Origin: Uranotaenia lowii
Taxonomy: Eukaryota; Arthropoda; Insecta; Diptera; Culicidae
NCBI RefSeq assembly: GCF_029784155.1
Contig: NC_073693.1
Location: forward strand, 229,231,961 to 229,295,960
Length of the DNA stretch: 64,000 nucleotides
Direction of reading: 5' to 3'
The notes under the pieces were generated by a model. That model saw nothing but the letters and a program-made list of their open reading frames with translations. It was not told where the DNA came from and made no database searches. The position numbers were made by a program, and so were the translations under genes. Positions 9,481-18,875 of this stretch are shown piece after piece; positions within the stretch are counted from its first letter, which is position 1, and each line of letters begins with the position of its first letter.

Positions 9481-11359
9481 TAAACATCGATCACAGTTGT
9501 ACCAGATAATCTATGGCTGTCCGCCAACTGCATCGTTCATATGAGTCGCGAATGACAAAAATGTTAAAACGACTATAATCGAAATAAAAACAATAGAACT
9601 GCATTCTTAAATAAAACTTAAGCAAACAGTTTTGTACCAATTTCACGAAATCTATGTTTGATAGTTCTACATAATTCCTAGAAATCTCCAAAAACTCTAA
9701 CCTTTTTGATCCAACTGAATTTGTCACACTCAAGAACGCGTGGGTTGATCCCTTCTAGCGATACTGGGAGCTGAAATTATAGCTTCATGGGGCCACCGGG
9801 AATATTCCACCCTCCAACTTGTGAAAGTATACCCAATCGTCGTCGGGTCGTCCCCACCTGAGATAGAGAGAGAAAGAGAGGATTAAAATTCAAATTACCC
9901 GACAATTATGCCAATCGTGTAAATGGAGGAATAATTGACGCATAAATTCAAACAAGCCATCCTCATTCTCAGTTAGGTTCTGCTGGCTGCCATTCGGATT
10001 TGATTTGCTTTCGGGGGGCATAAGTCATACTCTAGTCTAGCAACTAGTTGTGGGAAGATTAGCTTCAAACGGTGCCATAGGATTTCGACGACGACTACGA
10101 CGACCAACAACGACTAAATCGAGGATAGAGAATGAATATTTCAGCGCCATGAACGCCCGGGTCCTTTGAGTGAGTACATTTTGTGGTAGGTAATGTATTC
10201 CATCCGGTGTGTATGTACGAGGAAAGTGGCAAGTGGGATACATAATTTCACCCCTAATCAACCGCTGTTTATTTAAGGAAATTCTAATCATAAGTAAATT
10301 TTGCGATAACAGGTTCTTATCTTATTCAGTTTGTTGCCTTGTCTTTACTTGGGAAAACCTTTAATTCGAAAACGTTTTCCTCGACTCACTATATTTTGTG
10401 GAAAAATTGTTTTTGAAAATCGCCTCAATGTAATTTTTCCCATCACAAAATTGGAAAAGTTTGAAGTTCAACGTAAAGCAAATGAATTTCAACAAAATTG
10501 ATAAATGGAATCAAAATCCGTGCTTTAACAAAAGTTAAGTATGTGGTGAAAATGCATTTTGCCCGCTCATTTTCAACACCTGTAATTTTCTTCCAATCTT
10601 TTTCCATCCATCTATAATTTTCAAATCTTGAAATATTCTCACTATGATAACATAACATCCACCGATAAGGCCGTTATAAATTTTTTCAAACAAAACCCAC
10701 GGTGGTTAATCTCAATTAATGGGATGAAAATTATTTTTAGAAATGTTTTCACAAACTTCCTTTATCAATGTTCAAAAAATGCACGCTGATTTGCCAGTGG
10801 ATCTCTCACATTAGCGATAGCTTTTTATCACTGTTACACAGAAGTGATATCCTTACTATTAATGTTCTCATTTCTATGTGATATTCTGAAATAACCACTC
10901 AGAATATCTGGCAACACTGCTGAGATACCAAGAACCAAGTTTGAGTAATTTGGCTTCATGTGCCCGGATCGGAGCGCGTCTGACAATCGGACCGATTATT
11001 GTCATAAGATAGCTTATCAGTTAAAAAACGTCCGATTTTTGTCCGATTTTTGTCCGATTTTCCGGACCATTTTCCTGCTGCTAAAAGCAGCGTCGAAGAC
11101 AACACCTGACAGTTCAAATAGGTTCAGATTTGGTTTGAACTCGGTCAGTTTTTCATGACCAAATTGGCGCGACGCGTCGTCTAGTTTCGAAACGTCACCG
11201 CGGTGTCAATCATGGCAATCATGTTTTTTATATGTCATTTTTTTTTACTGGTACCATTCTCGACGGAAAGCGAATCAAATTTCTTCCAAAAACTTTCTCA
11301 GGAAAGTTTTTTGAAATCATTTGCTTTAAGCATAGTTTAGAACAAAAACCATTTTCCAG
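9481..11359. other. Duplicated DNA without a supported gene
   Basis: Matches 45094-46945. From about 9900 onward the two copies are almost identical. A minus-strand frame of 84 codons (10037-10291) is unchanged in both copies, but with so few differences overall that is weak evidence for coding. Near 11030-11060 a TTTTTGTCCGA unit occurs one more time in A than in B. Nothing else is recognised. Confidence 0.4.
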
Positions 11360-11527
11360 GCAATCATCCCCAGCGAAGACACTTCGCAAGGCCAGCAGAA
11401 CATGGGTCTGGTCGAAAGCATCGGTAAACCAATTCAGAATTTCCGAGGTAACGCGAGGGTGTTAGCCTGCCGAAGAATGTTTTTTTTTGTTGTTATAAAT
11501 GTTATGTATTATTTAGATGTTAAATAA
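11360..11527 (+). CDS. Possible 3'-terminal exon fragment, copy A
   Basis: A pyrimidine-rich CATTTTCCAG acceptor at 11350-11359 is followed by a 55-codon frame beginning AIIPSEDTSQGQQNM and running through LVESIGKPIQNFRG. It stops at TAA 11525-11527. An AATAAA signal overlaps the stop (11523-11528). This arrangement looks like the last exon of a gene. The first 30 or so codons look protein-like; the rest turns into low-complexity hydrophobic sequence. The same frame is intact in copy B (46946-47113). I do not recognise the protein and see no upstream exon. A captured gene fragment or chance are the alternatives. Confidence 0.25.
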   Translation, partial: AIIPSEDTSQGQQNMGLVESIGKPIQNFRGNARVLACRRMFFFVVINVMYYLDVK

Positions 11528-12372
11528 AATACATTTTTTACGAATCACTTGAACTATTTGAAAAAATCAAATGGTTTATAAATTTACGATGGCAGCTATA
11601 TTAAATTTTGATTTAGAAAACGAACCTCTGCGATCTGACCGAATTTGGTCTGAAAATTCGGACCGAATTCGGTCTAGAATCCGGACAGAAATCGGTCTGG
11701 AAATCCGGACGGAATTCAGACCAATTGTTTTGAAAGTTTGTTTTTTGGCATCGCGTCGCGTCGTCAGGAAACTTGTGTCACCAGAGCACTGAATTCGTTC
11801 GATTTCGGTTGGATTTCTTGTTGGATTTCCGACCGATTCACGGGTTGAACGTACCGAAATCCAACCGATTTTGGCTTGATTTTCCGATCCGGGTGATGAT
11901 GTAAACATTTGTACAGTGTTTACCATCATCAACTGTCATCAGATGTCATTAATCTATTGTCCTCGATTGTGAATTGGACACAATGCATGTGGAGGACCAG
12001 AACAAGCCTCGCCTTAGCTTTTATTACGTCGAATGAAAAAAATTTAAACAAACAGTTTTGTTACAAAAAAAAAAAAAAAAAAACACAAAAACTGACATAA
12101 ACCAGTCGCAACATCTTTCCATTAAGAATTTTTGTAGTCTGGACAACATACTCAGTATGTAAAATAAAAATTTTGAAGTTGTTTTGATAACTTTTGCAGC
12201 ACTTTTCTGTGAATTCTTAAGATGTTTCAAACAACGCAATGAAAGCTCACGCATTTCCTCGTGTTTTGTTTTCGCGCGATACCACAGAAATCTTATGCTG
12301 ATGGATCGTTCTGATCCACGTGGAAAACCCATTTCTGCAGGATCCGAACAGTGAATTTCAACAAATAGGAAT
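11528..12372. other. Duplicated DNA with GGTCTG/CCGAAT repeats
   Basis: Matches 47114-47966. Between 11630 and 11890 short alternating motifs (GACCGAATT, GGTCTGAAAATTCGG, CCGGACAGAAATCGG) recur in both orientations. A short palindrome TGATGATG-TAAACA / TGTTTACCATCATCA lies at 11895-11935. A poly-A run near 12065 is longer in copy B. The CCCGGATCGG near 10966 and its complement near 11888 could be the ends of a roughly 930-bp element, but I see no target duplication. Confidence 0.35.
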
Positions 12373-12541
12373 TAAGAATGGCTGATGGATAGCTAAGCAC
12401 TATATGTTTTTTTTCAGGATAAATTTTAATTGGTGGTGAAAGATAATATGTCTAGGGCATATTTTTAGAAAACAATTTTTCACCACCTAAAAACTTTATC
12501 CTAGAAAACACATATGTTGCTTAGCCTATTATTCATTCTTA
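12373..12541. mobile_element. Foldback MITE, copy A
   Basis: Arms of about 60 bp are imperfect reverse complements: the left arm includes GCTAAGCACTATATG and GGTGGTGAAA, the right arm TTTCACCACC and GTTGCTTAGC. The short centre contains ATAATATGTCTAGGG. There is no coding potential. It is present at the same site in copy B (47967-48136), so it predates the duplication. Superfamily unknown. Confidence 0.7.
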
Positions 12542-13703
12542 TTTAATTCTTCTATCCAGAGTTTCATCTCACCACAGTTGTCCATAACATAAATCTATCG
12601 GAGATTCAGATCAATCATCAAAATTAACATACCAATAAATGAATAAACATGAATATGGATGTGTTTTTAATTATTTCTGCATCATCATGGAAACTCAAAA
12701 GTCATATGTTTCTAAAATAGATAATTTATATATTTTTTTTAAATTGCTACATTAACATATTTAATTCTACAAACTGGTATTTTCTGTTGTTTTCGTGACA
12801 AGACTCGCCAAGTATTAAATTTTAGTAAAGATGACCTTCGATAATGAACCAAATTTGCTAAAATTCGTCAATCGATTTAATTTATTAAAATAATGTAAGG
12901 ATTCCAGATTTCCTCCGGAATGTATGTTGGACGGACAAATCTAGGCAATTTTATCTAAAAACCTCGCAAAATCCGGGCATTTGATTTAAAATTGTCGACC
13001 AAAGACCCGGCAATATCTGAGAAAATTTGATCAAAACTTAGGAATTCCTCATCAAAAATTAAAAGAAATCGAAAATAGTATTTTTTTTTTCTCATAACTT
13101 ATCAACAAATTTTGAATAATATTTCAGGCTTCCAAAAACCTTTAACGATTATTTGTTGAAAATTTGCTAAATTAAAATATTTTGGAAACATAAATAAATC
13201 TTTTTAACAACACAATTTTTTTTGTAATTCGCTAAAATCAGGTTTTTTTAAATAAAATTCAAGCAACAATGCTGATCTGGACTTTTCCCAAATTAGTTGT
13301 TGAATATCCAGGAAAACCCGAATAAAACCGGCAACCTGGCACGCTTTTTCTTTTGCGGGGGGCAGCTACCTTTTAAACCAACAGGACAGTTTGAATTTTA
13401 AATGTTTTGCGCTGACCTCACTTTAAATAATATTTAACAGTATTTCACAGGATTTAATTGATAATAATTATGTGAATAGAGAAAATAAGAAAAAGATCAT
13501 TAATTTTCCAAAACTAGGACTTTTTTTATGAATCAAATTAATTAAATAAACGAGAAATTGAATGAACTCATGTGTTGTTTAATTGGAATATCAGCCAAAA
13601 TAGATAAGGTTGATCACTTAATCATTTGTTATTTTTGTGTATCTATCTAAATTTTTTTCAACTGATTTGAACTTATTCTCAAAACATCGATTTATTATTC
13701 AAA
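12542..13703. other. Duplicated AT-rich DNA, no gene seen
   Basis: Matches 48137-49293. The two copies are nearly identical to about 13300, after which differences become frequent (for example 13312-13385 against 48900-48970). No feature is recognised. Confidence 0.5.
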
Positions 13704-14394
13704 CGCAGCAATTTTTTTTGCTGGTTTTTGTCCCGCTGATTTTTCAGCAAAACATTCAGCAATTTAACTTGCTGAAAACGATCAGCAAACTCAATTACTG
13801 GAAATTCAGCATTCTAAATTGGTGGAAACCAGTTACTTGAATTGCTCGTAATCGGCATTTTTTTAAACAACCGGAAATGGCGGGATCTGAAATTAGATTT
13901 TAAATTTAAAAATCAATATTTAACCTCCATGGCTGTCATATTTTTAATTAGAAATTAGTAGGCTCATTTTTCATGAGCTTCATTTAATTTTTATTTTTAA
14001 AACCAAATAAAATAATATCTGCCAGTGCGTTTGGCTCCATCTAAAATAAAAATAATATTATTAGTTTTTTTTATGAAATACTTTATCTGTTTAAAAAATT
14101 TACCTTTGGTTTAAATACTTCATATCTGGAAAATTGATAGAAATAAAAATCGATGTCTCCACCGTAGCATACACGAGAAACCAACAAACGCTTTTCGCGC
14201 GCAACGAAAAATAACTGGCAAAAACAAAAACAAATTCGAGATTAACAGATCGATTGCTGGTTTTTCAGTAATGAAGATCAAGTGCTGAAAAATCAGCAGA
14301 AAGGAGATTTTTTGCTGGTTTCTAGCAAAACTTTGGATTTTTGGATTTTTCCAGCATTTTTTTTTGCCGGAAATCTAGGGAAATATTTACTGTG
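13704..14394. mobile_element. CAGCAA-rich MITE, right copy in duplicate A
   Basis: The left end CGCAGCAATTTT with GCTGGTTTTTGTCCCGCT matches, inverted, the right end of the MITE at 8620. The right end GAAATCTAGGGAAATA...TTTACTGTG matches, inverted, the left end of the MITE at 39827. It is therefore an inverted relative of the left MITE. The internal 400 bp are AT-rich and non-coding. The counterpart in copy B is 49294-49976. Confidence 0.65.
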
Positions 14395-14701
14395 CAGACA
14401 TTATTTGCTTAACGTTTTTTTTTTTCTCAAAAGCTATATTTTTTCAAGGCGAATCATAAGACCGTTGGAGATGCTCTCTTAGAAGAAACTTTTATTGTGT
14501 GGTTCGTTACTATTCCTTATCACTCCCTTTTGAAAACCTTCTGGAGATATACCACTGCCAATAACTAAAATCAAGAAAATATATTGTCCGTTGTCTTTTC
14601 GGCCTTAGACGTCGAATCGTTATTGAAATGTATTAAAAATATTCTGTTTTAAGCTTGTTTTCCGTAAAGGTTACAGAAATCACAGAAAATCTATAATGTC
14701 A

Positions 14702-14706
14702 CAGAT
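14702..14706 (+). repeat. Target-site duplication (CAGAT), left
   Basis: CAGAT lies directly before the 5' LTR and again directly after the 3' LTR (17500-17504). Copy B has a single CAGAT at 50283-50287 in the same flanking sequence, the unoccupied site. Confidence 0.95.
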
Positions 14707-15343
14707 TGTTCGAGCCAAACTCGAAGAATTGGCAACGTCGCAATTGCGCCACCAACGAAAAAAGTCATCACCGATCACCGCCTGCTACTTTTGTGTGTTG
14801 TTTGTCCATTCAAGGACATGCATTCATATGTGTACATAGGAAACGCCGTGTAAACGCCGGCCGGCGTACAACAACAATTGCATGCTGTTACTTCAGTCAG
14901 CGAGCAGTGGAAAGTTCCATTGCGATCACAGATGTTTGTGTGCGTATGAATGAATCAATCATTCAAGCAACCGGCGTGTTCGACAATCCAGCCAGATCCA
15001 TTCCATCCGTCGACAAGTCAAGACGTCGATTTGAAGTTAAGCCAAGTGTTCCTCCAAGTTAAGATTCCTTCCTACGAGTTTGTTCCTGCTAAGTTAAGTT
15101 TCCTTCCTCCTTTAATTCCTTCCAAGTTTCCAAGTTAAGTTAAGTTAAGTTTTCCTTCCTCCGTTTAGTTATGATTCCTCCAATTAATTTAAGTGTATAT
15201 AGTGTAAATAAAACTGTATATAGAGAAAATTTTAGTGCCTCGTTATAAGTGAAAATCCCTCCAATTAGCATCCGGGAAATTGTGTCTTCGGACTTTTCGA
15301 ACGGTCCCCAAGTCGAGCAAAATTACAGTCCACGGCTCTTACA
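14707..15343 (+). repeat. 5' long terminal repeat
   Basis: 637 bp, beginning TGTTCGAGCC and ending CTCTTACA. It contains a short AAGTT tandem run (about 15130-15150) and an AATAAA signal near 15207, in a TATATAG-rich context that could serve as promoter or processing region. It matches the 3' LTR except for a GTGTAAAC / GGTAAAC difference near 14850 and GCCAAACTCG / GCCACACTCG near the start. Confidence 0.93.
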
Positions 15344-15361
15344 TTGGTCCTTCGAGCCGGA
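15344..15361 (+). promoter_or_regulatory. Primer-binding site for minus-strand DNA synthesis
   Basis: TTGGTCCTTCGAGCCGGA begins immediately after the LTR. The TGG complements the 3' CCA of a tRNA, and TTCGA fits the complement of a T-arm, as expected for a retroelement primer site. The particular tRNA is not determined here. Confidence 0.8.
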
Positions 15362-15562
15362 TAAGAACTTTGACTGTTTCGAAAGTCTGCTGCGCTCCGG
15401 GTGCAAAGTTTTAAGTGAAAAAAGCCCCCAAAAAACTTAAGTGTAAAAGCTTTACCGTAAAAGTGATTGGACTAAATTTTCCTGCCAGTGAATCGGATTC
15501 AGCTGCTCCGATTTTTAAGTGAATTGTGCTGATTTTCCCAAAATTTCACCACCACAAACAAT

Positions 15563-16003
15563 ATGAATTCCCCGACCCAGAAAATGAAGAAAATAGATGC
15601 TCTGATTCTCCGCAGGGAGTATGAGCTCCAAAAAGTGCGAAAAATTGCAAGTGCGCTACATCAGTATGACGGCTTAAGTTTCCAGATTTCCGTAGGAAGA
15701 ATAAGAGCCTACTTTAATTTTATCGGCCAAGCCCAAGAAGAATATTTTGCCGCTCATAAACAAATTCTAGATCTTGCTTCCTTCAAAGATCTTGAAGCCC
15801 ACTTTGAGCATCTAAGTGCCTTTGAATTGCTCTGTTCCGAAGTTTTGAATGCTCTCCAGAAACTGTCTTCTGAGATTTCCATAAATTATGTGAGAACAAC
15901 TTCCGCCTTAAGTCATGCACCATTTGTTAAATGTGAAGTTCCGAATAACACGTTAAGTGAAAGTTTCGCAATCCAAGAAGAACATATCTGTCAAAAATTT
16001 TGA
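15563..16003 (+). CDS. Gag-like protein of the LTR element, N-terminal part
   Basis: 146 codons from the ATG at 15563, about 220 bp after the LTR. The N-terminus (KMKKIDALILRREYELQKVRKI) followed by helical, Leu/Phe-rich sequence with YFNFIGQAQEEYFAAH resembles the start of BEL/Pao Gag proteins. That region precedes the capsid part in such elements and would help assemble the cytoplasmic particle. No zinc knuckle is present, and the protein is far shorter than a full Gag. It ends at TGA 16001-16003, where a Lys-rich frame overlaps it. The product may be a deleted Gag that co-assembles with that of a full-length partner, or it may be meaningless remnant coding. The BEL assignment is an inference from style, not from a search. 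Confidence 0.65.
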   Translation: MNSPTQKMKKIDALILRREYELQKVRKIASALHQYDGLSFQISVGRIRAYFNFIGQAQEEYFAAHKQILDLASFKDLEAHFEHLSAFELLCSEVLNALQKLSSEISINYVRTTSALSHAPFVKCEVPNNTLSESFAIQEEHICQKF

Positions 16004-16455
16004 ACAAACCTCCGATCAAAATTCAAACTATGAAAAAACAAGAAAAGAGAAAATCCATGTTATTTCCGAAGAAAACCAAATCCACTCCCGAAAAATCTGA
16101 TTATTCCAAAAATTATGAAGATGTTAATTCAAAAACTGTCAAAAATAAGTTCAACCCAGACAAAGATAGTTTCCCCCGAGAAAGTGAAGTGAAGTTTCCT
16201 CCAAAAAAGGGTGCAACTAAGATGCATCTTTCTGTTCTGCTCCAGAATGAAGTTCCGTCTGCTGCCGACAAGAAAGTGTTTAATGATACAGTGTTCCCTT
16301 CCAATGAATCCTTCCACTTTAAGTGTAAACGAATTCGGAAAAGAAAATCTAAGCGACATATCTCGATGAAAAGTTTTCCTGCAGTCGCTGAAATTCTCCG
16401 GATAAAATTCCTATTTTTGAGTGTAACAAACAATCCAAGAACAAGTCCGCCGTGA
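16000..16455 (+). CDS. Second frame of the LTR element, Lys/Ser-rich
   Basis: 151 codons overlapping the end of the gag-like frame by four bases, in the -1 frame. No ATG lies at the overlap; the first internal ATG is a few codons downstream (TMKKQEKRKSMLF). The product is very basic near its start and contains KCKRIRKRKSKRH further on, which could bind nucleic acid. No protease, zinc-knuckle or polymerase motif is visible. It may be the continuation of Gag after a frameshift (mutational or programmed), or degenerate sequence. It sits between the gag-like frame and a non-coding tail that leads to the 3' LTR. Confidence 0.4.
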   Translation: MNKPPIKIQTMKKQEKRKSMLFPKKTKSTPEKSDYSKNYEDVNSKTVKNKFNPDKDSFPRESEVKFPPKKGATKMHLSVLLQNEVPSAADKKVFNDTVFPSNESFHFKCKRIRKRKSKRHISMKSFPAVAEILRIKFLFLSVTNNPRTSPP

Positions 16456-16863
16456 AAATTTTCCAACAATCATTGAAAAACTTCCCAACGAAACTCCTAA
16501 GTGTAAGTCAAGCTATCCTACCAAAAGATTCAAGAATTTAAGGTTTTCCACAAAACATTTTGAGTGCTTTGAAGTAAATAGACCGTTCATGAGTTCCAGC
16601 ATAACTTCCAACTCAAAGTTCCCAGTTTTTAAACCAAATGAATGTCCTTTGCTGCAAGCTCTTGTTGGAATTTTCCTTCGTTGTCATCCTGAAGCCGATT
16701 CCTCGGCACTTATGGAAAATTATTGGTGCCAGTCCTGGTTCGAAGTGCGAGGTCGACAGTGCGCAAAAAACTTGGTATTGCGTGCACTACTCCAAGGTCC
16801 CCAACGTTCCTAACAGCCCGACGACGAGGAAGATTGAAATTCCGAAGATTCCCCGGGGGAGTA
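16456..16863 (+). other. 3' internal region and polypurine-like tract
   Basis: No intact frame. A 74-codon frame (16589-16813) and fragments in other frames may be leftovers of the distant end of a pol gene. The stretch just before the 3' LTR, CCCCGGGGGAGTA at 16851-16863, is the likely polypurine tract priming plus-strand synthesis. Confidence 0.5.
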
Positions 16864-17499
16864 TGTTCGAGCCACACTCGAAGAATTGGCAACGTCGCAA
16901 TTGCGCCACCAACGAAAAAAGTCATCACCGATCACCGCCTGCTACTTTTGTGTGTTGTTTGTCCATTCAAGGACATGCATTCATATGTGTACATAGGAAA
17001 CGCCGGTAAACGCCGGCCGGCGTACAACAACAATTGCATGCTGTTACTTCAGTCAGCGAGCAGTGGAAAGTTCCATTGCGATCACAGATGTTTGTGTGCG
17101 TATGAATGAATCAATCATTCAAGCAACCGGCGTGTTCGACAATCCAGCCAGATCCATTCCATCCGTCGACAAGTCAAGACGTCGATTTGAAGTTAAGCCA
17201 AGTGTTCCTCCAAGTTAAGATTCCTTCCTACGAGTTTGTTCCTGCTAAGTTAAGTTTCCTTCCTCCTTTAATTCCTTCCAAGTTTCCAAGTTAAGTTAAG
17301 TTAAGTTTTCCTTCCTCCGTTTAGTTATGATTCCTCCAATTAATTTAAGTGTATATAGTGTAAATAAAACTGTATATAGAGAAAATTTTAGTGCCTCGTT
17401 ATAAGTGAAAATCCCTCCAATTAGCATCCGGGAAATTGTGTCTTCGGACTTTTCGAACGGTCCCCAAGTCGAGCAAAATTACAGTCCACGGCTCTTACA
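16864..17499 (+). repeat. 3' long terminal repeat
   Basis: 636 bp, TGTTCGAGCC to CTCTTACA, nearly identical to the 5' LTR, with the CAGAT duplication right after it at 17500-17504. Confidence 0.93.
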
Positions 17500-17504
17500 C
17501 AGAT

Positions 17505-18467
17505 TTTTAATCAAATTATTTCTAAGAATCTTTGTTACAATTTCATTCTGTTTTCTTAAAATTATGGTCAAATTTCAAATAATTCTTAATTTAACTCAGA
17601 TAATCTTCGAATAGGATTAGTAACGCTTCTTATTGAAAATCTCATGATATTTGTAATGTCAATTGTTATATTCCAAGTACAATGATTCAATTGATCGATG
17701 TTCAGTATGGCTTTTCGGAGAAATTTTTTTACTTATTTTTTTAAATCTTCTCTCATGGATTTTGGATTATTGAACTCTTATATGACGTTTTTTTTTTAAT
17801 TTTAATTGCCCTGATGACTTTAAAAGAACACAATAAATGTGTTAAATTGCTAAAAAAAGAGGTGACTTATTGGAATTCTTGAGGGATTACTGCATATACA
17901 AATAAATCAGTATAGAGTTTAAAGAAGCCACCCACTTATCAATTATTTTCGGTATAGATTGTACAAGTATTTTATGATGATTAACACTCGTTTGTAGGAA
18001 AAAGAAATTATAAATTCGATTTTAGAAGAGTTTCGCTTACCCCTGTTTTAATATATAATCGATTCATTCAATTATGAATGAGCGCAAGAAGTTTTAATTT
18101 CCTATGGAAATTTGAATGGGAAGAAATTCGTTTGAAAATCACTAGAGCTGTACAAAAAGTTTTAAACAAAAGTTTGAGTTTTAAATATTGTTTAGATCTT
18201 GCTGTACTGCAAGGTTTTTTTAAGTGGTTTGTTTTTGCTCAGTTCTTCTAAAACGGTTTCTTAGTGTAAAATTTGTGTAAACAAACCACAAACTTAACCT
18301 GTACCTCAAAAAAGGTATTGGGAATATTTTTTATTATCTGACAATTTGCGCCGGGGGTCTTCAGATCTTCCACAAAATTTAAAAATGAGTTCGTTTAATC
18401 ACTTAAATACACATGTAGTTTTTCAGATTTCTTACATTATTATTTTTGCGAGTTAGATTTGGCTATA
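17505..18467. other. Duplicated AT-rich DNA, no gene seen
   Basis: Matches 50288-51253. Identity is patchy: differences are common at 17505-17720 and rare at 17760-18130. No gene, repeat or regulatory element is recognised. Confidence 0.5.
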
Positions 18468-18875
18468 GGGGAGATAAGGGCATAACGAGCACCCAGGGCA
18501 TAATAAGCACTCCTTTTTTTCTACAAAAGAACGTGTTTTCTTAAACAAATTTTCATGAGGATTTGTTTTGTACTACCTAAAGTATTCATTTTCCACCAAA
18601 AAAGAAATATCCTTTTCATTTTTACAGAAATATTAAATAATAACCAGCTAGGTTCTCAAGTGACGAAAATAATATAATTTTTGAGCACCACCAAATAAGC
18701 TTTTATGACCTTTAAATCATCTTGATCTGAAATGTACGCACTGCAACATGGTTTAGACATTATTTCTCAATTTTCACCATCATAAAAGTTTTGATTTTTC
18801 ACTTTAATCCATTTTTAAACGCGTTTTTACTTAAATTTGTTGACCTGCGGCGAACAGAGCACTATCAATGAAGAA
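18468..18875. mobile_element. Truncated end of a TA-flanked TIR element, copy A
   Basis: It begins GGGGAGATAAGGGCATAA after TA at 18466-18467, at the same target position as the 8.2-kb element in copy B. After that first motif it matches the right end of the copy B element in reverse complement (59463 back to about 59065), not its left end. It stops near 18875, where shared flanking DNA (GGATGCCAAAATTC) resumes. The rest of the element and about 165 bp of right flank present in B (59466-59630) are missing. Confidence 0.7.

Larger units (their letters stand above)
14707..17499 (+). mobile_element. Non-autonomous LTR retrotransposon, probably BEL/Pao
   Basis: Complete element of 2793 bp: 5' LTR, primer-binding site, gag-like frames, a purine-rich stretch and 3' LTR, bounded by CAGAT on both sides. 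There is no protease, reverse transcriptase, RNase H or integrase, so it relies on an autonomous relative. The LTRs differ by one indel and about one substitution, which marks a very recent insertion. The 5-bp target duplication, the LTRs beginning TG and ending CA, the TTGGTCC primer site touching the LTR and the style of the gag N-terminus favour BEL/Pao over Gypsy or Copia. Confidence 0.92.

Noticed and set aside
10037..10291. 84-codon minus-strand frame identical in both duplicates (also 45634-45888)
   Set aside because: The surrounding tract is almost identical anyway, so conservation of the frame says nothing; no protein similarity recognised.
11576..11932. 118-codon minus-strand frame, also at 47162-47518
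   Set aside because: Made by reading short repeated GGTCTG/CCGAAT motifs; repetitive composition and no recognisable domain.
14706..15062. 118-codon plus-strand frame at the start of the LTR element
   Set aside because: Lies wholly inside the 5' LTR, is repeated in the 3' LTR with a frameshifting indel, and starts with TTG; LTR sequence, not a gene.
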